Source: Nymphaea colorata (lineage: Eukaryota; Streptophyta; Magnoliopsida; Nymphaeales; Nymphaeaceae). From it: a DNA stretch of 63,273 bases. The DNA lies in NCBI RefSeq assembly GCF_008831285.2, contig NW_022205198.1, forward strand, positions 1-63,273, written 5' to 3'. Shown piece after piece: positions 10,228-20,997 of the stretch; the first letter of the stretch is position 1; the number at the start of each line of letters is the position of its first letter. The notes under the pieces were generated by a model. The model saw only the letters and a list, made by a program, of their open reading frames with translations. It ran no database searches and was not told the DNA's origin. Position numbers and translations under genes: made by a program.

Positions 10228-11574
10228 CTAATTCAATTACTCAACAATATTAGACATCAATAGCAAGAACAATATAATTGGCTAATGCTCATCTATGATG
10301 CAATTGCACTAATTGGTTTTGGGCAAGAGGCCCGGAAATTAATGGACTTAAGATCAATTTAACCTCCAATCCTGCCTTTCTCTTGTTGTATTCTCATATA
10401 TACATCTAAAGAAGAGTACACGATTGGGATTTAGAAGAAGACGTGGTTATCGGGCCCTGGTCCGAGCCCGCCCGATAATGTATCGGGCCGGCTCGGGTCA
10501 GCCCGATTGTGGCCCCATCCATCCCGATAACATTTAAATATTAATTTATTTTTTAATAATATATATATATTTAAAACATATTTTATATTCAAAAAATTTA
10601 TTTTTTGTTGATTTTTTTGGTAACCGTGCTGGGCCTGGGCTCTGATTTCAGACGTCAGGCTGGCTGGGACCTGGTTCATATCGGGCCAGGCTACCCCGAT
10701 GCCCAGGTCTATTTAGAAACTGAAGTCCTATATATATCATATTCAAGTGCTCTTAAAAGAATTCAAACATGCATCCAGATTTTTTCTATGGGGCATGTGA
10801 GATTTGTTGAGCTTCATCAATTGTATGGTGCAGTAATTCCACAACATAAAGGCCTAATTAAACTCATCTTCCTTCCCATTCTCCTGTGACCTGTCTCAAG
10901 GTTCCCTTAAAGGGCTCCTAAATCGAGTGAATTATTCAGTAGTGCCGATTGTTAACCAGTCTTAAGCCATTAGGTAGAAAGGTATTTATGATTAGGATTC
11001 TTTTATACAAAAAAGGAAAAAAGTTTATAATTTCTGTTAAAAGAAGAAGATCAATTGAAGATTCTGGTTTGTTGTGGACATGCAAACAACAGATGTGTAC
11101 ATGAGAACAAAACAACGCAAAAACTAGCATGCAACACCATATGCCATACGAACAACGAATGTTTTGTCCACGTAGAATAGTTTATTAATGACCTTTACAT
11201 CATTAAGCCAGGAACCACTTGTGCATGTCTTTATGTGTGAACTACCAAATCATGATGATTAGATGGATCATGGGTATTTTCACAACAATTAATATATTTA
11301 TTGATGTTATATTGCAAACCACAGCAGAGTATAATTAGTTAAACCACATAGGCCAGGACCAAATCATATATATATATATATATGAAATCAGTGGGCTACC
11401 TATGTTACTGATGACTCTTTTTCTTATTTTGTGACCCTAAAAACAGTCTCAATGCTAAAAGTGGTTACCAAAACATTGACTATCATCGATGCATTTTTTT
11501 GCAATGTTTTAAACAATACAAAATTAAAAAAAAAGGCTTAGTCACCTGATTTCAATATAAATAAATGAATAAAC

Positions 11575-11607
<33 letters not shown>

Positions 11608-11889
11608 AAGAGAGTCGACTAGAACTGGCAAACCCACCCACTCTCTCTTTGTCTCTCTTTATCTCACGTCATCACCTCTCCAGCCGCTCCCATGCGATCC
11701 CAACTTCTCTTCCACTTTCTCTGTGAGGGCATTATTGAAGCGAAAGAGTGTGCATTCACAAATGCGCACAAACATTTAAGAACTCAAAGCCAGGCTAGGT
11801 TGACTCAAGAAACGATTCAGGCAATTATACTCACACCTTGAGAGACACAAAATTTATAAAAAGACAAAAATATAAGAGATATTACGTAC
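10228..11889 (-). other. intron B of receptor kinase copy B
   Basis: The donor GTACGT is at 11889-11884 and the acceptor at 10228-10234. It is about 1.66 kb, holds a MITE (10438-10711), and both ends align with intron A. About 10750-11560 has no gene that I can recognise. It has TA and GA microsatellite runs at 11369-11385 and 11575-11610. Confidence 0.75.
10438..10711. mobile_element. hAT-like MITE in intron B, same insertion as in intron A
   Basis: The ends are AAGACGTGG...CCCAGGTCTA, with GC-rich arms (CGGGCCCTGG, GGGCCGGCTCGGG) and an AT core. The flanks TTTAGAAG (10430-10437) and TTTAGAAA (10712-10719) match the target duplication of the 3084 element. Same position, same TSD: one insertion before the two receptor kinase genes separated. 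Confidence 0.75.
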
Positions 11890-13978
11890 TAGTTGCAATG
11901 TATCCGGTGGTTCCGAGAGTGGCTGTAAGAGTAGAAGAATTCAGACCAACTAGAATCTTTGCAATGCCAAAATCGCTGATGTATGCTGTCACGTTCTCAT
12001 CTAGAAGCACATTACATGGCTTCAGATCACAATAAACTATAGTCTCCGAGGAACCGTGGTGAAGATATTGTAGAGCACAAGCCACATCAATCATGATATC
12101 CAATCTCTGAAAGAGATTCAAGTGATGGCCACCAGAATGTAGACATACTTCTAGGCTCCCAAGGGGAATGTATTGGAGAACTAAAGCCTTGAAATCTCCA
12201 CTAGAGCAAGACATAATGACTTTAACGAGGTTTCGGTGCCTGATTTGGCGCATGATAGTACACTCGATATCAAAACTTTTAGATGCACCTTCAAATAACA
12301 AATTTTTGTTAAGGACCTTAACAGCCACTGTTGTACCATCTGCTAGAATTATACACTGAGCCAAAGCTTCCACTCCCAAGAAAGTTTGCATCACTGAAAT
12401 TGCTCATTGCATGCAATAGCTCTCGGTAAGAAATCACTGGGAGTGTAATTCCTTGTAATCTTTCAAGGTCGTCAGGACGCTTCGACAACCCCCTCTTTTG
12501 ATAGCATGAGATACCAATGAGTGGGCAGACAATGAACAAAAGTTCTGAGCCTCCAATTGCACAAGCGGCAATGACTTTAGCCGCATTGCTCTTACTTTGT
12601 CTCTCTGTTTTGTCTAAGCACAATGGCACATGGAATTTTGGAACTCCACATAGTGCATAGCTCCCTAGGAATGACTTGGCAGAAAGGTTTGCTAACTTTC
12701 CACCACTTGGAATCTCTCCTTCCAATAGATTGAAGGACAAGTCCAAGACCTGGATGTGTTGAGATTCCTCCAATGATTTTGGTATCTCACCGGAAAGCAT
12801 GTTATGGGAAAGGTCAATAGTGTCAAGGTTTAGCATGTGATCAAGTTGTTCAGGAATGTGACCATCAAAAACTCTAGCATTTGGAGCTTTGATAATGATG
12901 CAGGAAACTCTCCACTCAGCTTGTTTGCAGAGATATCCATGTGGTTCATCATGGTAAAGCCCGAGACCCAAAGGTAGGTGACCAGTGAAGGAGTTGTCCT
13001 GCAAGTATAACTCCCACAAGTCCTTCAACTCACAAAGACCAGGCGGTAGTGTTGCTGACAGTCTGTTTGTGCTTAGATACAGCCTTTGCAAACTAGTGAG
13101 ATTGTTTATAGAGCTTGAAATTGACCCAATTAGCATGTTGTGTCCAATATTAGAAGTATACTTGCAGACCAACTGGTAGACTGATAGTGGGATTGGGCCT
13201 TCTAATGCATGGTTGTAAAGAAACAACACCTGTAAGGTGTGCATTTGTCCTATATTTGGTGGAAGGTGCCCTTTTATTTTGTTGGAACTCAAACCTAAGG
13301 CAATTAACTTGGTCAAGTTGGCTAGGGCTAATGGGATAGTACCTTCAATCTGATTAGAGGAAAGGTCAAATTTCGACAAGGTGGTTGTCAAGTTTCCAAC
13401 AGAGGTAGGAAGGATGCCACTCAAAAGGTTTTTTGATAGATAAACTTCCTCTAGCATCCGACACCTGGTGAAGGATGTGAGAATGGAGAGCTCACGGTTG
13501 TCAGGGACATTGGTCAACATATTTTTCCCAAGGTTAAGGTATGTGAGTTGTGATAGACTACCTAGTTCTAATGATATCGGACCACTAAATTTATTTCTTT
13601 CTGCAGTAAGAACTCGAAGTCTGTAGCATTTGAAAGAGAAGTCGAGTGAGGGCCATCAAAATTTTTTGCACCCATATAGAGTTGTTCGAGATTGGGTAGG
13701 AAGCGGCAAGCATCTTTTGGGAGATGCCCTGTTAGTTGATTTGTCGTGAAACTCAAATCCCAAAGGGCGGATAGGTTAAACAAGCTCTCAGGCAGTGTAC
13801 CGGTGAGATTGTTCATTTGCATGTTAAAGACCATCAAGTGGGTTAGGCTTCCCAACTCAGGAGGAATGTGCCCCTGTATCTGACTTTGACCAATACTAAA
13901 CCACTCCAGTTTTGTGAGATTAGCCAAAGCAACTGGAATAGGTCTTGAAGAATAAGACTCTTGAAGAGTTTTATTCAT
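11890..13978 (-). pseudogene. LRR receptor kinase copy B, LRR domain to kinase exon 1
   Basis: This is the best-preserved part of the receptor kinase relics. From 13978 down there are about ten plant-type LRRs (consensus LxxLxLSxNxLxGxIP, e.g. KFDLSSNQIEGTIP, DTIDLSHNMLSGEIP), the cap (SYALCGVPKFHVPLCLD), a TM segment (VIAACAIGGSELLFIVCPL), then the kinase. Breaks: a frameshift near 13605; an excursion into another frame at about 12955-12870 that returns to frame; and about 5 bases lost after GSFGSVY near 12345. Kinase landmarks are VAVKV, HRNLVKV, YCDLKPCNVLLDE (catalytic His now Tyr) and intact SDFGIAK. APE has become ATS at the donor (11889). The signal peptide and first LRRs are missing: sequence at 13974 passes straight into an LTR. 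It belongs to the LRR-XII (Xa21/EFR) class. Confidence 0.88.
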
Positions 13979-16706
13979 TTTAGTGTTCTCTTAAGACTTT
14001 AAGTAGGTTTGAGATTTTGTTCTAATTCAGTTACCACCCAGTTAGAGCTTCATCTCATCTTGCTTAAGTTCTTTGGAGTGGTGTTTGTGATCATAAGTGA
14101 TATTGAGTGAAGGTGAAGGCATGGATACATTCATCCTATATGATTGGAAGAATGTAAAACATTCTTACCACAACATTCATCTAAATTCATTCCTACCACA
14201 ACATACATCTAAGAGTTTTGTTTTTATAATTATCGTATGTAAGAAGAAAAAGTTTTTTTTTTTGAAAGGAGATTGGATTGTAGACCATCAAGCATGATTC
14301 CAATATTGGGTCATTACTTGGTTTGTGGTCTTAATGAAGTCGGTAAATAAAAAAAATCATGAGAGGAGAATGTTAAAAAGAATACAAGAGATAAAACACT
14401 CTGATGAAAAGAAAGAGAGAGAGATCGAGAAAGACATGCATATATGTGTACATACCGTCACATATACACATATATAAAAGCTTAAGAGAAAAAGATGTAT
14501 TGATTTGAAAAGAAAGAGAGGCATTAGAGGAAAAGAAAAATATACATACGTATATATGGGTATGTATAGGAAATTCTGTAAGGGAAGATATTTGTCTTGA
14601 AAAGAGGAATAAAATGTTTGAAAGAGAGGAAATAGAGCACATATGCATACGCATTCATGCACATATGAAAATTTATAAAATGGAAAATGAAAGCATAGAG
14701 AGAGAAAGATGGGGAGATCATTATGCGCACATGGATATATATAATATGTATATACATGCGTGCGTTCACAAGTTTAGAAATCAAGGAATAACTTAAAATT
14801 ACCAACTTCAAGTTTAATGTGAGCCGGAGGAGAGCTTGGACTCATGCAAGAGTCTAAGCTAAGTCGCTAAGGCCGCATTAGAAGGCTTCTTTTAAAAATG
14901 TTTTAGAAAATATGATTTATATAAATATGGAATGTTATTATTTGGTTTGTCACAAGAGATATTTTTCTTCCACCGGTGGGTATGGAAGAAAATCAAGCAA
15001 TATAACGAGGCACTCATTAGGGTACCTAATTGGATGATTAGAAAGGAAACTAGCACAAAATGACATACAAATGCACATTAACATGTATATTTTTGTGAGG
15101 GTTTTCCTCGGGTTGGACAAGTCCCAACCTCAAAAGTTGATATGAAGATAAAAATAAAAAACCCCTAACCATACTCTCATTACCACCATATGTTCACATA
15201 TAAAAGGGAAATCCAAGCAACTATGTGTGGATGATATATAGACAATATTCAAGGAAGGAAACAGAGAGAGAGAGAGAGAGAGGATGATGGAAAGAGAAAG
15301 ATTCAACTAGGAGAGAGGGCATAATGTAACTATAAAATGAAAGATCATCTCATCTTTTCATGCCCCCGGTACACTTGAGCATAGCCTCTTATCTCTAAGA
15401 AGAGATTGAGTGTTATCTCCTTTGGCTATGGAGAGATGAAGATGAGAAGAAAAGGAAGAAAGAAACACCATGCTACGTTCAATAAAAGAGAAGACATGAT
15501 TCAATCATGAAATGAAAGATCATCTCATCTTTCTATGATCCTGTGGCACTTGAGCATAGCATCTTTTCTCTAAAAAGAGGTTGAGTGATATTTCTCTTTG
15601 TCATGAGATGAAGATGAGAAGAAAATGAAGAAACAAAAACAATGCTATATTCAATGAAAGAGAAAACATGATTCAATCATGAAATGAAAGATCATCTCAT
15701 CTTTCCATACTCTTGGTGCACTTGAGCATAGCCTCTTGTCTCTAAAAAGAAGTTGAGTGCAATCTCTTTTGGTCATGGAGAGATGAAGATGAGAAGAAAG
15801 AAAATACGAGAGAAATGAGAGGGAAGATAATTACATACCTCTAATGAGAAATAACTTAAGAAAATGAACAACCATACTTGAAATTATCTTGGACTTACCT
15901 TGAAATAATCTCCAAAATAATGAAGATGATGTCTTCAGGAGAGTTGTAGCTTGCTCCAAGTTGGAGAGAAATAAGAGAAATGGAAAGAGGAAGAGGGAGA
16001 GAGAGAGCTAAGGGAAAAACTCCAAGTCTTTAAGTGAAAATACACTAGAGTTTTTCCAAGGGCTAAATCTTGTCTTGGAGCCAAAACCCAAAATTCAAAT
16101 TTTTTTAAAATTTTATAACATTTTCATAGGAATTTCAACTAATTTTGACTTATTTTCAATTTTTTTGTAAAAGAAATAGGATTGAAATAGGTGGGATTGG
16201 CCATTAGGCCTGCAAGAAAACATTTTCTTTTCTGATGTGGGCAGGGCTAATGCCCACTAAAAATGGTCAAAAATGCCCCATAAAGAGTGCTTTTCTGTCA
16301 AAATGAGAGGGGAAAGGGGTTCGATCGCGCGTCCGTGCGATCGCACGGTTGCCAAAGCACGAGGTCGCAATTTTTTTTTAAAATTTAAATTTAATAAAAT
16401 AGTAAAATAAATAAATGTTGTTCATAAAATAAAATTATTGAAATGGTTTTTTTTTTGTTACAAATGCGTGGTTGACTCCATTTTTAGCGATTCCAAACTC
16501 GCTCCAAATCCAATTTTGGTTTAGTTGATTGTTGCCTCACTCAAGCGTGCAACTTGCATTTAAAAACACATTTTCGTCCATGCACACGCGACGCTCAAAT
16601 TTTGTCGTTTCAAACGTGATTCGAATTTTGGATCTGAAATGCTCGATTTGGATCTGAACTGGGTTTTGGATCTTCAAAAATTTTGGAAAAATTTGAGGTG
16701 TTTACA
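13974..16706. mobile_element. large LTR, 5'-truncated, fused to the receptor kinase relic
   Basis: It starts abruptly at CATTTTAGTGTTCTCTTAAG, which lies about 200 bp inside the related LTR at 4699. It ends AAATTTGAGGTGTTTACA at 16706. It has the same block order as the LTRs at 4699 and 45238, including a GAGCCGGAGGAGAGCTTGGA block at about 14820. Within it, three tandem units of 172-175 bp carry GATCATCTCATCTT at 15343, 15518 and 15690. There is a short CG-rich palindromic patch at about 16320-16370. The small open frames (14097-14811) are low complexity. Confidence 0.65.
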
Positions 16707-18057
16707 AAAGGGGAAGAGAAAATGTCCAGGGAATAGAACATGGATTACAGGTCGGTAGGACGATCAAATGGCAGCTCTGAGGACTTGAGAGATCTGAATG
16801 GAGTATTGCAAAGAGTACTTGCCCAAGTCAGCTTGGATCGTCCCTTTATTGCGAGTCAAAGCCCGCCGAGTTAGCTGGGATTGTCAACTAAGTACGTTTT
16901 CTATTTTATTGTGCATTGGTTAATACTGAAGTTTGTATTTTTTGAATTGTGAAATGTAGTATACTTTACTAAATATACACACATACTCATATTACATGTC
17001 ATTTATTTTTATTTGATGATAAAATCAAATATGAAGTCTCAACAGACTCACCTCTTTCATTTATTAATTATTGAAAACATGCACAATAAAAATTTATGAT
17101 ATAACCCAGCCAAGTTGCCGAGTCCACTCTCTGACCCCATAACCCAGTCTTCAACCGATCCGAATCTGAGTCACGAGTTTACCAACTATGTGCTCTCCTT
17201 TAGTTCCTACTGAAGGTAAGAGAGAAGAAATTGGTTCTTTGCATAGAAAAGGAGCAATGAAAAGTTTGTTACTCCACCAGGTTGAATTGCTCTGCATAAA
17301 CTGAGGAACAATGAAATAGTAAGCAAGATGTAAGCAGCCTCTTATGGGTATAGACCAACTTTTTATGAAACAAAAGGAAGCAAAATCTCAAAACTAAGGA
17401 TCTTAAATCAAACTAATATATGCATAATAGTTGAAACTAAGATCAAACTTCTTACATTAGCAAAAAACTTGATCTAATTAAGATTGGTGAGAAAGGTCCC
17501 ATACTAAATCTATGGACCTCAAATCCTGAGGGTCTTCCCCCGTGTTCACTTGTTCGAAACTCGAGGCAGAGGATCACTGATTTTCCAACAAGTCCAAGCC
17601 GAACTCGTCTTGCCCGATTTTATGATCTCCAATCGCTGGTATTTAGACCTCAAAAAAAATTTACATGTAAATTTTTACAAAAAATTCTGATATAAAAATT
17701 AAAAAAAAATATTTTTGCTGTTGTTAAAAATTTTGAAACTATAATTCGGCTCCTAATGAAAAACTCCTGACTCTACCCCTGCTTGTATCTTCAATGGCAA
17801 CAAAGAAATAAGGACAAGACAAATGAGATACGAGAAAGACATGGTCGATAAAGTTACATACAGACCACGCGCAGTGAGTACTTAAAAGGGCATAGTTGAT
17901 TAAAAGTATGTACCATTGAATAATTTTACCCATTTAGATTTGTCTTTTGTGTATAGTTTGATCCTCTAAAAACCTTTAACTGGTAACTTGTTTCCAGAAA
18001 TTTTTTTCAAGGAATCACTGGAATGGGAACCGTTGTCCCAATTCTAGTTATGAGGCA
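16707..18057. other. intergenic stretch, decayed repeat pieces only
   Basis: No coding similarity is seen. About 17637-17790 is AT-rich and ends ...GGCTCCTAATGAAAAACTCCTGACTCTACCCCTG. That looks like the reverse-oriented end of the CAGGGGCGGA MITE family (intact at 18066), without a clear partner end or target duplication. Confidence 0.45.
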
Positions 18058-18065
18058 TGTGTGAT

Positions 18066-18258
18066 CAGGGGCGGAACCAGAAATTTTTTGTCGCAGGGGC
18101 CAAACTATAGTTTCAAAATTTTAACAGAGGCCCAAATAGAAATTTTCAAATTTTTTATATATTAAACTAAAATTTTTTAGATTTTCATATAAATTTTTAA
18201 AGTTTTAAAATCTGAGGGGGGCCAAGGCCCTGCCGGCTCCTCCTTCCCTCCGCCTCTG
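18066..18258. mobile_element. complete hAT-type MITE with perfect 8-bp TSD
   Basis: The termini are CAGGGGCGG (18066) and CCGCCTCTG (18258), a 9-bp inverted repeat with one mismatch. They are bracketed by TGTGTGAT at 18058-18065 and 18259-18266. At 193 bp with an AT-rich core and no ORF, it is a non-autonomous element. An 8-bp TSD is the hAT signature. Degenerate relatives are at about 18320-18515, 24115-24305, 48800-48965 and 56424-56690. Confidence 0.85.
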
Positions 18259-18319
18259 TGTGTGATGGAATGTTATGAAGATTCTAGGATGAGTGTTCTC
18301 GTGCTTGATGAAAGGAAAT

Positions 18320-18515
18320 GGGCTTGGTGCTGGGGTGGACCCTCACCCCAGCCCACCCCCACCCCCAACCCCCACTCTTTGATTCAAAAAATCCAAAAAT
18401 TTATATGTATATTTCCAAAATGTTAGTTTAACACAAGTGAAAATTTTGAAAATTGTTAAGATTTTGAAACCATAGTTTGGCTCTTGCAACAAAACATTCC
18501 TGGTTCCACCTCTAG
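18320..18515. mobile_element. degenerate relative of the CAGGGGCGG MITE, reverse orientation
   Basis: It ends TTGGCTCTTGCAACAAAACA, TTCCTGGTTCCACCTCTAG, the reverse complement of the CAGGGGCGGAACCAGAAATT start. The internal GTTAAGATTTTGAAACCATAGTTTGG matches the reverse complement of the family. The other end (C-rich, GACCCTCACCCC) is not well defined. Confidence 0.45.
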
Positions 18516-18585
18516 TTTGATATTAGTTAATATTTTCCCGCTCAGTAGAGACACACCAGGATACGTAACACCTTTTTGTAGTTTG

Positions 18586-18842
18586 GGAGGCCATGGCAAA
18601 GTTGAGAAACTGAGGTACTTGTGGCTTTCTTGTTCACCCAAGCTCAAGCCCTTGGTGGATGTCGTTCACCCATGAAATGTAGGAACAGATTGCCTACCTC
18701 TCAAAGTTTAAGAAAGGTTATTGGAACATAGACAAATTGATTTTCATCTTCAAAGATGTTGTATTTGGAGTTGTTACCATAACTGACGGTGCCATTGTCA
18801 ATTGCTTTTACAAGGTGAAGAGTACAAAAGGTAAAGTTTAAC
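18586..18842 (+). pseudogene. possible NLR leucine-rich-repeat tail fragment
   Basis: HGKVEKLRYLWLSCSPKLKP is followed by LVDVVHP and a stop. The pattern LxxLxLSxCPKLKxL is typical of the C-terminal LRRs of plant NLR proteins. After a frame change, about 52 open codons (18686-18842) read EQIAYLSKFKKGYWNID then LIFIFKDVVFGVV and end in TAA; I do not recognise these. An NB-ARC piece lies 1.9 kb downstream on the same strand, so both could come from one decayed NLR locus, though in the wrong order for a simple gene. Low confidence. Confidence 0.35.
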
Positions 18843-18849
18843 CTTCGGA

Positions 18850-20040
18850 TTCTTGTACTCATCAAATTGTGGCTACAACACGGCGTTGCAATTTTTACTG
18901 ATGCATTACTCCCATGGTAACACTATTATTTGATGCATTCCTCCCATGGTAAAACTATTGTTTTTTTTTTCTGTAGTGTTAATCAGGTTTTCCATTGAAA
19001 AGAAAACAAGGAAAAGAATAAAACTGAACCATTAAGCCACCACCTTAGACATTTCAGAACTGAAAATAAACATAAAAGATCAAATCTTGAGCCGCTGAAT
19101 GCTGGAACGGTAAACAAACTGAAAGATTTGTTGACAAGACAAAGGACCTCTCTCTCTCTCCGAAGCAGTAATTGAAGTATAAGCTCTATTCCCTGACGAA
19201 AACTACAAGTTTAGTGAAGAACAAGAGCACAAATTGAATTTAAAAGAAGGAAACATGTACAAATGAAAGCAAAATAAATTTAAAGTTTTCAATTAGTTAT
19301 CATCTTCACCCGCTCCAAATGAACTATCCGTTCATTTAAATAGAGCTTCCTAACTAATTGTATCTTGGATCCGTTATAAGATCCGATGACTGAGGGTGGC
19401 CCCCCCATGAGCCACCATCCCAAGTCCATAGACGCTTTCTTTTAAATGCCAATTGTAATTGGGTTGATACTGCACCTGTTATCTAATCTCATTATCCTTT
19501 GTTGTGATAACCTACTGTCAATCAACATGTTTATTCATGTTTTGCTCTTTAACAATGACAGACTAGTAGTCCCAACCTGGTGGGTCAAATAGCGCATGTT
19601 GAGCAAACACGGGCCTTGTGGACCAGGCGGGATCAAACTCAAGACCTTCAAATTAAAGCAGGTCAAGAGTTCATTACTCAAGGTGTGTATCTTGGCACAA
19701 AATGAAAAACATCTCGCTGACCTTAGCCTGATAGATTGGAAATTAAGGTGACATGGAAGATTAGGGTTGGGGGATTTTTTTCAGATTTATTTAGCCGTAA
19801 TTATGGATCTCGCCTAGGGCACATGGGCTCACCACATTCCAAACTAAGTGGTAGGCAGCTAAACTTCTGATGCCCACTCATGAGTTTATTTTTTATTTTT
19901 TATAAAATTAGCAACAAGAAATTAAATAAATGTAATTTCATTGTCGAGTACTACACACTTTAGAATGTCCTTTCAAAATATGATTATGAATAATAACTAC
20001 ACTTCTGAAGGGTCATCAGCCACCCGAGGTAACTGCAATA
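18850..20040. other. intergenic stretch with one SINE-like patch
   Basis: No gene is seen. Short duplicated phrases (TGATGCATTACTCCCATGGTAA and a near copy) occur at about 18900-18952. On the minus strand, 19700-19620 reads GAAGGTCTTGAGTTTGATCC, which resembles a tRNA T-arm/B box. An upstream TTGAGTAATGAACTCTTGACC could be an A box, so a decayed tRNA-derived SINE is possible. Confidence 0.4.
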
Positions 20041-20046
20041 TTCCCA

Positions 20047-20144
<98 letters not shown>

Positions 20145-20243
20145 TGGCCATGATAGGACAAAGGGCAAGATGGCCAGAAGATTTCACCTCCTCTTTCTCT
20201 CTCCCTCTATCTCGATCTATATATATATATATATATATATATA
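20047..20243. repeat. (TA)n microsatellites
   Basis: Long TA runs sit at about 20049-20140 and 20217-20243, separated by unique sequence. They produce the IYIYIY open frames on both strands, which are not genes. Confidence 0.95.
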
Positions 20244-20703
20244 TTCTCATAACATACGTTTTTTTTTTCTAAATTCAAAGGAAGTAGACTTGTAGGATGT
20301 GACAATAAAACATGTGAATTTATGTTTTAAAACAAACTTCTTAACTTAAATTAAATCAATGGTTCTATGTAGACACGAAATTGCGGTCGTACAACTACAT
20401 CTTGGAGAACCAAATCCATGGAGCACTCTACTGTTATGGCTGTTCCTACAGCCCAATTGAATAACCCAGTTTTCAGCTGAGTTTTTTAAATATAAAACTT
20501 CTTCAAACTCGAATGCTACAAATTTATAGGTACGAAAATAAAGAGAGACTGGGTACATGAGAATTTAAAATTAGCAGTTTTCATTGTTCTGAATTTATCA
20601 GAAAATGAGGGTCATGAAATTCAATCCATGTCCAATAGTTGTTTTCAGACAGCAGTTTTAGTATATTACCAGAAAGCAAAGGAATCCTGCGGTGGTTTCA
20701 AAG

Positions 20704-20991
20704 GAAATAAAGATTTTGATCACTAGTAGAAAGGTAGAAGCCTCCCAAGGGATTGGTGCTAAAATGCATAAAATACCAGAAATGATTTCCGAATAAAGCT
20801 GGAGCTTGTTTCTGGATGTGGCATCAAAAGAAGAAAATGAATTGGTGAGTCACAATTTGAAAGGTACAGGGGAGAGGATAGTGAACAACTGTGGTGGTTT
20901 GCCACTTGTGGTCCAGACGGTAGGGTCCTTAATGCGTACAAAAAAAATGACAAAAGCTGTTTGGGAAAGCATTGATAAGTGTAAGATCTAG
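20704..20991 (+). pseudogene. NLR fragment: NB-ARC from RNBS-B to GLPL
   Basis: In frame: KILITSRKVEASQGIG (RNBS-B, KxLxTSR), then a TAA just before SWSLFLDVASKEEN (RNBS-C, SWxLF), GERIVNNCGGLPLVVQTVG (the GLPL motif) and WESIDKCKI followed by TAG where Trp is usual. The spacing between motifs is normal for CC-type NLR immune receptors. The P-loop, kinase 2 and LRRs are not next to it. A minus-strand copia relic begins at its 3' edge (about 20998). It is a dead fragment. Confidence 0.75.
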
Positions 20992-20997
20992 GAATCG

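Noticed and set aside
19941-20272. Open frames of repeated Ile-Tyr on both strands
   Set aside because: Direct translation of (TA)n microsatellites; the same applies to 43107-43385 and 45919-46101.
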